From IMG/VR virus record IMGVR_UViG_3300028558_000016, positions 124,001 through 188,000 of that record: a stretch of 64,000 bases of DNA. The stretch is one strand, 5' to 3'. Origin of the DNA: a virus. The notes beneath the pieces are model-generated. The model was not told the DNA's origin, ran no database searches, and worked only from the letters and a program-made list of their open reading frames with translations. Position numbers and translations under genes: made by a program. The stretch's first letter is position 1, and every line of letters starts with the position of its first letter. This document shows, piece after piece, positions 55,275 through 64,000 of the stretch.

Positions 55275-58200
55275 ATGTCAACAACACACAATTCAATTTC
55301 TTCATTGCTTGAGCAATTCTTAAGACTACAGAAGAATTCTTTGGAAATTATATCGAAACTCTCTGAGGTTGCAACCTCAAGTGCCGACACAGTTCAGTTC
55401 AACATAACGCAAGATGATGGAACAGTAACACCAATGCAGATTCCTTCGTTCGGTTTCATGAACAACAAAATCGACAGAGTAGATAACAACGTCCAAAATC
55501 TTGCTGGGCTCGGAGATGCGAGCACTATCATAAAGCTTCCTGATGGAACAACCAAGAAAATATTCGAGGCCTCTATAATAAGAGATCCTGATCCGATTCC
55601 AAGCTTACAGGTTCCGCAAGAATTCAAGATCAAGAACAATTGGTTCTTTGAAAGCTTCCTTAACCCGTTGCTTTATGTTTCTTTTGATGTTACTGGAAAA
55701 GTTCCAGACAGCATGAGAAAAGCAGTGGTGAAGAGATTCATCACAAACACAGACACTCAAGAAAAGAAGGATTATTTTGACGGAACGTTCAAGGGAAAAA
55801 ATGACATCGATTACCTTGACTTCCTAAATAAGACTGCTGACAACGGAATAGCATTATTCATAGACGAAGAAATCGTTGACCTTCCTGTTTCTGTAATGAG
55901 ATACAGAGGAACGTTCGACGTTTTAAAAGTTGTTGACGAACAAGTGAACATCACTTCAAATAACACAACTGTCACAGTTAAGAAGAGAAAATACAAGCTT
56001 AACAAAATAACTTACACAGATATTCTTTCTGGAACTGTTGATTCTAAAACAGTTCAATTGAATGACAAGTTGATCACTCAAGATGGAACTTCATACGTTG
56101 TGGATTCTCTTGATGCAGCAGAGAACACTGTTGTGTTAAGAAGAATTTCTGGAAGCCAACCAATTGGTATTGGTGTTGACGTGCTTACAATTTTTTCTCC
56201 TCCATACGCAACTAAAGAAATCCAAGTCAACATTGGGTTTGACGAGAGACAAGTAATATTCTTGAAGCCTATCGATAACAACTTCGATATTGCTGCAAGC
56301 CAATATTCTCCAGGAATTGGATTCTACTCTAACGAGATCAGCATCACTCTTCCAACTGGATCGCAAACATTAAATGATTTTTACAAATCGCAAGTAACTG
56401 ACTTCGGTCAGATATTCATAAACGCTGCGAAGGAAAAACACGTTCCAGCAGTTCATGGTGAAACTCCAGATGCACCAAACCTCGATCCAAACAACTTCAA
56501 GGTCGTTCAGATCAACGCGCACAAGAAGGATACTAAAGAGGTCGATGACATCAAAACTAAATTGTCTTCAAAGGTTTCTCTTGAAAATGAGATCAACCAG
56601 CTTGAAGAAGCAATCACAAGCAAGAAGAATGATTTGAATAACAATTCAAATATTTCTGATGCACAGAAGAAGAAATTAAAATCGGATCTTGACGACCTTT
56701 CAAAACAAAAGTTGAGTAAGACGAATTTATATTCATCTACAGTAAAACAGATAGCGACAAAGACACAGGAAAATCCAAGCATACTTGAACCTGCATTATA
56801 CAGAGTAAGAGGTTTCTGGGCAATTCCTTCTCCGAAGGCAAGCGACAAAACGCAAGACCAAGAAGTAATTCAATTCAGAGTTTCTTATAGAAAAATAAGA
56901 AAAGACGGTAATGCTCCTGGAACTGAACAGATGGAATTTACTGACATCGACGGTTCAAAGAAAAGAGGATACTTCTCTAACTGGGTTGAGAGAAAAAGCG
57001 ATATAAGAAAAAGAATATTTAACACCACGACTGGTTTTTATGAATGGGTGATTGAAGACGTTTCCGACGCCGACACAACAAACATAAACCAATTGGATGT
57101 TGACATCTCAAAGAACGAGCAAGTTCAAATAAGAGTTAAGTCCATAAGCGAGGCAGGTTACCCGTTGAATCCGCAGGAATCTGATTGGAGCAACGTCATC
57201 ACGATTGATTTTCCAAACGATCTTCAATTGACAGATGAATCAGCTGCAATACTTAATGATGCTGCAAAAGAAGATTCAAGAGTTAGATTCCAAGAGGAAT
57301 TAAATTCAAGAGGACTCGATCTTCACTTGTTGAATTCATTCACAAGCGGAGACAAATATTTCGCCCACACAGGCGATGACATAGCATCAGGATTTTTTGA
57401 TTCTGCTGGAAAAATTGTAACACTGTTTGAAAAGCTTACTGATTTACAAAATCAGTTGCAGTCTCTTCAAGCGATCGTTACTCAGGCAAAAGGAACTCTT
57501 GCGATATTCCTTCTCGACGAATCTGGAAACGTGACGAAGATCACTCAGAACTCAACGACGAAAATATTTGCAGGATTCTACAAAGACCTGATCGCATCTG
57601 GAACTGGAACTTCGATAACATACAACCACGGACAGATCATTACGAAGTCTTACATATTGAGAATAGAAAACTCTGCAGCAACAACATTGGAGCTTGCGAG
57701 TTTAATTCCTGGAGGATTGGCAGAGTCAATGCCATTATCAAATCCAGCAGGACCTACTTACACTGTGTCGTTGGATTATGATAAGAACAGAAGATATGAC
57801 GTTGTTCCAATGTCTCTTTCTGGAGTTGCACAAGTCAGCTCAGGAAGCGTGAAGCAAGTTGCTCCGTTCCAATCACAACAGGTTAAAGCTCTTTGGTTAT
57901 ACTCGAGAGAGAAATCAGTTGGATTAGATGAGGATTTATATTTGAATGATGCACCATTTTACGCGCAAGCAATAACGCCTGCGACCATACTTGGTGTTCC
58001 GATAAATCCAACTCCTGGATACATTTATCAAGGAACTACAATTTTCGGAAATTTATATCCTTTGGATGGACATCATCTTGTTCCGTTTGATCCAGGATTC
58101 GTTGGAACTTTCAACGTGGATCCAAACGTTTGGAATGGTGCAGTCATTACAGGAGTTGCTCAAGGAGCTGGAAGACTTTCTGAATTCTGTATTCACAAGA

Positions 58201-58856
58201 GCCATCCAGATTTAGTTGCATTCGGTCCAACTTGGAGCACGACAGAATATCTTACTCCAAACCTTGTACTTGATGGTAGCGGTGGATATTTCATGCAGTA
58301 TCCTAAATTCATGCATGCGCTTTACTTCAGCGAAGATACAACAAGCATCTTTGGCAAGAAGCAATTGCAAACTGCAGTTCCTTTGACAGTGAGCACGACA
58401 TTGAACACTGGTTTGGCAACTGCTCCTGATGACAGAATTTATCCTGCAAAATTAGGATTCTACAAGAACGATGAGTTCCTTGTAGGAAAATATACTTGCG
58501 GAGCTTATTTATACACTGCACCTATTGATTACACAGACATTGCAGTCGATGGATCAACAGATTTGGCTAAGAGACTTCTTGAATTTGGAGAAGCAAAAGG
58601 TATAAACATTCCAATGATATTCCAATTCAGATGTTCTGATAAATTGCAATACGTTGGAGGATTCAGACAAGCTGGAAACATTACAAATATTTCTTATACA
58701 AAGAAAATGGGAATAGATGTTCAAGTAAGAAACGAATCGTTGTTCTCTTTTGACATTGAAGTTTCTTGCAAATATCAACAAGATTCATTAGTGACTCCAG
58801 TATACGTTCCAAACGTTGCGCTTGACAGATTAACTAACATAAGAAATCAGCAATAA
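55275..58856 (+). CDS. Giant tail/baseplate structural protein
   Basis: 1193 aa. A helical N-terminal start (SLLEQFLRLQKNSLEIISKLSEVATSSAD), a beta-rich domain, a coiled coil (about 429-492, LENEINQLEEAITSKKNDLNNNSNISDAQKKKLKSDLDDL), a fibronectin-III-like part (EPALYRVRGFWAIPSP...QEVIQFRVSYRKIRKDG; VQIRVKSISEAGYPLNPQESDWSNVITI) and a C-terminal beta domain. The FnIII-like pattern is common in tail proteins. No leader; late promoter. Confidence 0.65.
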   Translation: MSTTHNSISSLLEQFLRLQKNSLEIISKLSEVATSSADTVQFNITQDDGTVTPMQIPSFGFMNNKIDRVDNNVQNLAGLGDASTIIKLPDGTTKKIFEASIIRDPDPIPSLQVPQEFKIKNNWFFESFLNPLLYVSFDVTGKVPDSMRKAVVKRFITNTDTQEKKDYFDGTFKGKNDIDYLDFLNKTADNGIALFIDEEIVDLPVSVMRYRGTFDVLKVVDEQVNITSNNTTVTVKKRKYKLNKITYTDILSGTVDSKTVQLNDKLITQDGTSYVVDSLDAAENTVVLRRISGSQPIGIGVDVLTIFSPPYATKEIQVNIGFDERQVIFLKPIDNNFDIAASQYSPGIGFYSNEISITLPTGSQTLNDFYKSQVTDFGQIFINAAKEKHVPAVHGETPDAPNLDPNNFKVVQINAHKKDTKEVDDIKTKLSSKVSLENEINQLEEAITSKKNDLNNNSNISDAQKKKLKSDLDDLSKQKLSKTNLYSSTVKQIATKTQENPSILEPALYRVRGFWAIPSPKASDKTQDQEVIQFRVSYRKIRKDGNAPGTEQMEFTDIDGSKKRGYFSNWVERKSDIRKRIFNTTTGFYEWVIEDVSDADTTNINQLDVDISKNEQVQIRVKSISEAGYPLNPQESDWSNVITIDFPNDLQLTDESAAILNDAAKEDSRVRFQEELNSRGLDLHLLNSFTSGDKYFAHTGDDIASGFFDSAGKIVTLFEKLTDLQNQLQSLQAIVTQAKGTLAIFLLDESGNVTKITQNSTTKIFAGFYKDLIASGTGTSITYNHGQIITKSYILRIENSAATTLELASLIPGGLAESMPLSNPAGPTYTVSLDYDKNRRYDVVPMSLSGVAQVSSGSVKQVAPFQSQQVKALWLYSREKSVGLDEDLYLNDAPFYAQAITPATILGVPINPTPGYIYQGTTIFGNLYPLDGHHLVPFDPGFVGTFNVDPNVWNGAVITGVAQGAGRLSEFCIHKSHPDLVAFGPTWSTTEYLTPNLVLDGSGGYFMQYPKFMHALYFSEDTTSIFGKKQLQTAVPLTVSTTLNTGLATAPDDRIYPAKLGFYKNDEFLVGKYTCGAYLYTAPIDYTDIAVDGSTDLAKRLLEFGEAKGINIPMIFQFRCSDKLQYVGGFRQAGNITNISYTKKMGIDVQVRNESLFSFDIEVSCKYQQDSLVTPVYVPNVALDRLTNIRNQQ

Positions 58857-58873
58857 GCTGAAATAACATAAGG

Positions 58874-61800
58874 ATGAACTTAAACGATAAAACATCGTCA
58901 TTCGGACTCGTAAGAACGAATCCAAAAATTTCTGGAAACGTCAAGATAACTGTCGACTCAGAAGGTTTGATTTGGTTAAACACCATTGATGCAACCAAAG
59001 AATTGAGCGCGTCAGAATTCAAGAAATTCCGAATAGGAACTACATCTTCTTCTTATGAAGCAGATCTCAAGAAATTTATTGGGAAGCTTCCACCTGCGAT
59101 AGTTTTTGCTGCAAAGGAAAACAAGCCTGATCCAAAGAACACGTCAACGTCGTTCCAGGATCAGTATGATTTCTTCTACAACATGGGAGCTCAAAATCTC
59201 ATAAGCAAATTCTACGATGAGGATTATTCTTATTTTGCGCCGTTGTGGTTGAGGGATGACCTCCCTGAATACTTCGTCATCATGAGAGTAGATGAGCCAC
59301 TTGATTTTCCTTACAATGAAAATGTTCCATCTGGAGAACTTGTGATAGGAAAAAAGTACATCCTTAAAGGAGATGCTGGATTCACAATTAAATACGGATT
59401 GAACACGTTTATAGCAAACGGACAAACGTTCGTTCCGGATGTTTTAAAAGGAACAACATACACCATCACAGCAGGAACAGGTAAGGTAATTGATCTCGAT
59501 GAGAACAAGGACCTTCCAATTAATACGGTGGATCAATTTAAGAACATAGTAAAAAGATCTCACATCATAAAGACTTTCGATCTTGGAGAAAATACCAACA
59601 TCGGTAAGTACATAAGAAATATTGTTAACGGAAAATTATTCCCAACATCACCGATCACTGTTAGATTCGATCAAGGATTAATGACTACTTGGAATGGAGT
59701 TTCTTATGTTGATGGAATCATAACAACCAAAGGAGAACTCCTTGATGATTTCTGGGCAAAGGGACAAACACAAATCGATTTTGAAGAATATGTAACAAAG
59801 GGCTTCGAGAGACACGGAGTCATTTGTCCATATCTATTAAATCTCGAATTCTTATTCGACGACAACGACACTCCGATTTATTCTATTCCAAGATATTTTG
59901 GATTCTATGTTAGCAAGATAGAGCTTGCACAAATGCAACTTGATGGTCAAACATTATACGACAAGAGAAATATTTCTGGAAACACACCGGCTCCAAAAAG
60001 AGCTAACCGTGGATTCAGACAACAGTCTGACGTGTTCTTCCAAAACAACGACAATGGAGTGAGATTGTATTATGAAAATCCAACTCAGGCTGATCCATCA
60101 ATTCCGTTGTTCATACCGAACTCGGATACGTTCATCAACAATTTTGAATCAAGATTCTATTGGATACAAGATAGAAATGGAAATTTCTATTCATTAGACG
60201 AAACAGGAAACACAATATACAACACAGATCCAAACATAAAGGATCTCGTCATAAGAAACAAGTCTGTCGACCTTGGATTATTCGGTGGTCCTGGAGCTGT
60301 GAAGCTTCAAGACAAGGGAAGCTTATTAGCAGACAAGGGAAGATCATACATGGTCATCAGAATAAATTCACAATTGTTTCCCAACGACACGATTAAATTA
60401 TTTTGGAATCTCGGAAATTTAGTAGACTCTCCAGACATAAATGGAAAATATCATGTACTGACCGCGAACGATTTGTCAAAGAGACCGTTCACAGTGCCAG
60501 CAAACGGAACTGTTCTAACAATTGTTGGAATGGATCTTACTGGGCAATACGCAGCAGGCGAGACGATACAAATAAATTACGGAGTAGGAAAATCCGTAGA
60601 AAGAGTTTTAGCAGCAAATCCTGTTTTTGCTTTTGGTAATACTACATTGACCATAAACAATCCTATTGATTTGACCACAACAAGTGGAACAACTCCAATA
60701 GTTCCAGGATGGGGTCCAAAAAGCGCATTGATCTCAGACGACAACGATACAATATATTATCATCCATACGGAACTTTCAACGAGGTTGCTCAATCGATAG
60801 CAAACGCATTCAATTTAATTGAAGACAAAACATTTGATGCAGTTGCGATTGACGATCAGGTTGTCATCAGAATGAGACAAGGAGAAAGCATTTCAAATGG
60901 TTTCTTTTTAATGGCTCAATTGACATTGACGAATGAAATGTTCTTTCAGAATGTTCAATACACTCCAAACACAAAATTCTTCTTTGAAGGAGGTACTGAC
61001 ACAAACCACATAAGATTAAAATTCCCATTCCCTGCAACAGACATATTGAAGGATGGCGAGGTGTTCTTGAAAACAAAAAGAGGTTTATCCAAAATAGCAT
61101 TTGTTGGAAGATACGTTGACGAAGCAGTCAACGCAGTCGGAAGCAGCGAAGTTGGAGATCTTGTTGGCTTCAAAGAATTTGGTGCTTGTTACATCGAGGA
61201 CAATCTCGATGAACCAGTCGTAACAACCATTGGAGAATTCATATCCTACAGCCTGTTTAACATACCTGTTGGATTATTTTCTTTATTCAACATAAAAGAA
61301 ATTGATGGAGATTTCTTCAGTTCTACTTATGCAAGAAGTCCTATAACTGAAGTTCACAGATATTTCGATATTTTAGCAGACACTCAAAGAGTTCTTGTGC
61401 CTGGAAGAAAATATCTTCTTAAATCAGAAAATCCTACTGACACAATAAGTTATCTTGGAAACACGATAACAGCTACTCCTAACGGAACTGTGTTCACAGC
61501 AGGAATTACATTTGGAGAATTAAGTGGAACTGGCGATGGAGTAAATACAAACTTCCAATTTAATATTTTATATCCTGCTGCAGAAGCAGGTTCAGTAGTT
61601 ATATTTGCAGGTTTAGAAACTTTCACAGATAATGGAAATGGATTCTTAACAAGCAACTTGACAGGAACTGGAACAATTGATTATGAAACAGGCGCTGTGA
61701 ACATCACGTTCTTTTCTCCTGTTCCTAACTTCACTCCTATATTCAGCGTGTACAACAGTCTTGCCGGTTTCACGGTTACTTCTGGAAACCCAATAGTTGT

Positions 61801-64000
61801 TGCACAGATATTCCATGCAGCACACGTGCTGCCAACACCATTCATCGTAACGTTGGATCCTACTCACACTTATGTTGTGTATGGGGACTCAACTGAATCT
61901 GTGTTTGATTCAACTCTTGCACAAATATTTGCTTCATTCTCTGGAAGTTTTGCATTAACAGCTGGTTCAACTTGGTATATGCCTGGAACTGGAAATCCAT
62001 TGGTCATTGACATAAACAAATTCATATTGGATGAAGACCTAAAAGCATTTTCAGGATTCTGGACGTTCAAGGATCTGGTTGACGTAAACGACAACACAGA
62101 CACAACAACAATAGAATTCACCAATAGAGAGAAATTTATTCACCATAACATTAATCTCGAATATGATTATTTAAAAGAGAATTTCTCGAAAGAGGAAGCC
62201 GTCAAATCGAGAATATTCCCAAGCATTTCAAAATGGGTTTATCAAGGTGGAGATGACATAAGAGACAATCCATATAGGTTGAACACACATCCTGTATTTG
62301 GAGCAATGAATTTTTCTCCAAGTTCAGTTATAAGAACTCAGGACCCGCAAGGTTTCTCACATGAGTGGCCGTATCTTGAACAACCGCCTCAACAATATCC
62401 AAGCGGATTATTGAAGGACAACTATTATTTCTTCTATGACAAGATTGATCTTGCACAGATCAAGGATGCAAATCCTTTGAACCCTGATTACTTCACAGAG
62501 TATTTCACTTTCCAACCAGCAGTCGACACTCCTGATCAAGAAAGATATGATATATTCAAATTCAATGGAGAAACTGGATTGTGTGAAACTTTCTTCAGAG
62601 GAGTTAAGATAAGAATCAAGGAAGTAATCAAAGACACAAAGATTACTCAAATACAAGGAATCAAACCTCCGTTCAAAGACAGATCAACGAGATTTGAAGG
62701 ATACAAGTTTTCTGTATTGTTAAGACCAATCAAACAGGATCCTAATTCCATTCAAGCACCTGTAACTTTTAATTTGATCGAAAACAAAACTCATCAAACT
62801 TTATTGTTTGTGATCGACCTCGTCATTGAAGATTACAGAACTTTGACTTTATTAAATCCAGATGATTTAGGAGATTACGGATCACCAGTAATAAACTACC
62901 CAGACCGTCTTGAGTCTCACATCGATTATCTTCTTCTTTATTCTATGAAGTCGAAGAAGAGCGAAAAATTATCTGACGACTCAGCATCCATATTCATACG
63001 TGGTTTGGATGGACATGATTTCGGAGACATCAAATTGTCAATGGGAATTAATGCTTCATCACCGAGTGGATTGATTGGTGGTTTCACTGTTATAAATGTG
63101 TTCGATAATCCTGACTATGATTGGGATTTAAGAGATGAATTCAAAAATTTCAATAAGGAAAATATTCTTACTGGAGAATTCATATTTGGTAACACTAAGT
63201 TCCCATATCCGTTACAGGTAAATCAAACCCAAATATTCTTTGGATTAACTGGAAACTTAGGTTATCCGCAAGATCCGCTAACTGCATATCCAAATTTCGA
63301 AGCTCCTATTGCAAACAACATATTCATTCCATACGGATCCGATTTTGACTGGGAATCTTTCCCTTGGACACAGGTTCACGGAGGAAAGCTTTATCTTGAG
63401 CCAATAATGCAGAGACTTGCGTTTGGAAGAATTGCAGAGAAAATAAATCTCTACAGTCCGTTCATTAAGTACAACACATATTTCTGGGACGAAGCTTCTG
63501 CCACAACAAAAGTAAGTCCTAACGAATTTTACATTGAGATAATTGATCCAAGCAAGATAACAAAAACAGAAGCAGTTCTTCCTCAAATAGACGAAGACAA
63601 GCCAGAAGAATTCAAGAACGAATCGACAATCGGTGTTGACTTTGTAAAAGTTGCATACTTTGCAGAAATTTACAGACACTCAGGTCCGTACGAACCTAAG
63701 TTCAGAAACGTTTTATTCTTCAAGGATCAGAAGACCGATATTATCGTTGATGCCAACATTAAATTGGAATTCAAACAAGCAACATTCAATCCGGCTGTTG
63801 ATGGATTTGGATTCATAAACAATCTCGGTTATTTAAAAGTTGCTGACCATGACGTTCTTACTCTTGCAAACAATCCTAAATACGATCCAAGGTATCCGTT
63901 ATTAAACGAGACTCCTATCGATAAGAGAGATTTCTTTACGTTCCAATCAAGTTGGGATCCAGGATTCTGGAGAACATACACGACGAAGAAAGATTTCTTC
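58874..64000 (+). CDS. Giant structural protein, truncated by window end (at least 1709 aa)
   Basis: The frame is open from ATG 58874 (MNLNDKTSSFGLVRTNPKISGNVKITVD) to the last base. It is beta-rich, with segments such as YFAPLWLRDDLPEYFVIMRVDEP, GTGDGVNTNFQFNILYPAAEAGSVVIFAG and DFDWESFPWTQVHGGKLYLEPI, a composition like very large tail or baseplate proteins. It starts 17 nt after the 1193-aa gene. Its opposite-strand ORFs are short and overlap it entirely, so they are shadows. Confidence 0.7.
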   Translation, partial: MNLNDKTSSFGLVRTNPKISGNVKITVDSEGLIWLNTIDATKELSASEFKKFRIGTTSSSYEADLKKFIGKLPPAIVFAAKENKPDPKNTSTSFQDQYDFFYNMGAQNLISKFYDEDYSYFAPLWLRDDLPEYFVIMRVDEPLDFPYNENVPSGELVIGKKYILKGDAGFTIKYGLNTFIANGQTFVPDVLKGTTYTITAGTGKVIDLDENKDLPINTVDQFKNIVKRSHIIKTFDLGENTNIGKYIRNIVNGKLFPTSPITVRFDQGLMTTWNGVSYVDGIITTKGELLDDFWAKGQTQIDFEEYVTKGFERHGVICPYLLNLEFLFDDNDTPIYSIPRYFGFYVSKIELAQMQLDGQTLYDKRNISGNTPAPKRANRGFRQQSDVFFQNNDNGVRLYYENPTQADPSIPLFIPNSDTFINNFESRFYWIQDRNGNFYSLDETGNTIYNTDPNIKDLVIRNKSVDLGLFGGPGAVKLQDKGSLLADKGRSYMVIRINSQLFPNDTIKLFWNLGNLVDSPDINGKYHVLTANDLSKRPFTVPANGTVLTIVGMDLTGQYAAGETIQINYGVGKSVERVLAANPVFAFGNTTLTINNPIDLTTTSGTTPIVPGWGPKSALISDDNDTIYYHPYGTFNEVAQSIANAFNLIEDKTFDAVAIDDQVVIRMRQGESISNGFFLMAQLTLTNEMFFQNVQYTPNTKFFFEGGTDTNHIRLKFPFPATDILKDGEVFLKTKRGLSKIAFVGRYVDEAVNAVGSSEVGDLVGFKEFGACYIEDNLDEPVVTTIGEFISYSLFNIPVGLFSLFNIKEIDGDFFSSTYARSPITEVHRYFDILADTQRVLVPGRKYLLKSENPTDTISYLGNTITATPNGTVFTAGITFGELSGTGDGVNTNFQFNILYPAAEAGSVVIFAGLETFTDNGNGFLTSNLTGTGTIDYETGAVNITFFSPVPNFTPIFSVYNSLAGFTVTSGNPIVVAQIFHAAHVLPTPFIVTLDPTHTYVVYGDSTESVFDSTLAQIFASFSGSFALTAGSTWYMPGTGNPLVIDINKFILDEDLKAFSGFWTFKDLVDVNDNTDTTTIEFTNREKFIHHNINLEYDYLKENFSKEEAVKSRIFPSISKWVYQGGDDIRDNPYRLNTHPVFGAMNFSPSSVIRTQDPQGFSHEWPYLEQPPQQYPSGLLKDNYYFFYDKIDLAQIKDANPLNPDYFTEYFTFQPAVDTPDQERYDIFKFNGETGLCETFFRGVKIRIKEVIKDTKITQIQGIKPPFKDRSTRFEGYKFSVLLRPIKQDPNSIQAPVTFNLIENKTHQTLLFVIDLVIEDYRTLTLLNPDDLGDYGSPVINYPDRLESHIDYLLLYSMKSKKSEKLSDDSASIFIRGLDGHDFGDIKLSMGINASSPSGLIGGFTVINVFDNPDYDWDLRDEFKNFNKENILTGEFIFGNTKFPYPLQVNQTQIFFGLTGNLGYPQDPLTAYPNFEAPIANNIFIPYGSDFDWESFPWTQVHGGKLYLEPIMQRLAFGRIAEKINLYSPFIKYNTYFWDEASATTKVSPNEFYIEIIDPSKITKTEAVLPQIDEDKPEEFKNESTIGVDFVKVAYFAEIYRHSGPYEPKFRNVLFFKDQKTDIIVDANIKLEFKQATFNPAVDGFGFINNLGYLKVADHDVLTLANNPKYDPRYPLLNETPIDKRDFFTFQSSWDPGFWRTYTTKKDFF

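Noticed and set aside
59144-63679. Minus-strand ORFs opposite the last gene
   Set aside because: All are short, overlap the continuous 1709-codon plus frame and have shadow-like composition.
1-64000. CRISPR array or insertion sequences
   Set aside because: No regularly spaced direct repeats, transposase or terminal inverted repeats were seen.

Overview
The window reads as part of a large, T4-like (contractile-tailed) bacteriophage genome infecting a member of the Bacteroidota. Phage hallmarks are a gp25-like and a gp6/Baseplate_J-like baseplate wedge protein, giant virion structural proteins (1268, 1088, 694, 1193 and at least 1709 aa), a Dda-type helicase, PhoH, DHFR, a tRNA array, and long runs of genes joined by TAATG/ATGA overlaps. 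The Bacteroidota host is inferred from TAnnTTTG-type promoters, general lack of Shine-Dalgarno sequences, a Cys-rich CWC domain, and a 634-aa protein with SprB repeats and a type IX secretion (T9SS) C-terminal sorting domain.

Layout. 1-7.8 kb is a translation and RNA module. It holds nine tRNA or tRNA-like genes, a minimal AlaRS-like protein, an archaeal-type AspRS, SmpB, and a roughly 620-nt RNA that I read as an RNase P RNA (rnpB). It also has a tyrosine phosphatase fused to a CWC zinc-binding domain and two exported proteins. 7.8-14.6 kb has a giant virion protein with LPxIxIP repeats, a Dda helicase and the first leader-bearing small proteins. 14.6-18.7 kb is a minus-strand accessory operon (metallophosphoesterase, DHFR, lipoprotein, membrane proteins). 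18.8-24.8 kb has a ribosomal-protein-S1-like protein, conserved phage proteins and an amidoligase-like protein. 23-36.4 kb is a dense plus-strand array of small genes, most beginning with a shared N-terminal leader of the form M-K-x-I-K-L-F-E-x-F-L-N-E. 34.5-45 kb carries the baseplate genes, a glycosyltransferase, an alpha/beta hydrolase, a HAD phosphatase and PhoH. 45-50.5 kb is a second minus-strand operon that includes the T9SS/SprB protein. 50.6-64 kb carries tail/fibre-type structural genes and a frameshifted secreted nuclease.

Main proposal. About 33 otherwise unrelated plus-strand proteins share the leader, including a GNAT acetyltransferase, an alpha/beta hydrolase, a HAD phosphatase and a formylglutamate-amidohydrolase-like protein. 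The leader closely resembles the T4 capsid-targeting sequences of internal proteins and Alt, which end at an (L/I)xE site cut by the prohead protease. I infer a modular packaging system in which diverse cargo proteins are loaded into the capsid and probably injected. The genes lie among late structural genes and none lies in the minus-strand operons, which fits.

Two promoter classes are visible. One is a host-like TTAGTATATTTG element, mostly before accessory genes. The other is an AATATATA element directly upstream of most structural genes, likely the late promoter. Several of these sit so close to the start codon that leaderless mRNAs are likely. All calls come from reading the sequence by eye; no database search was possible.
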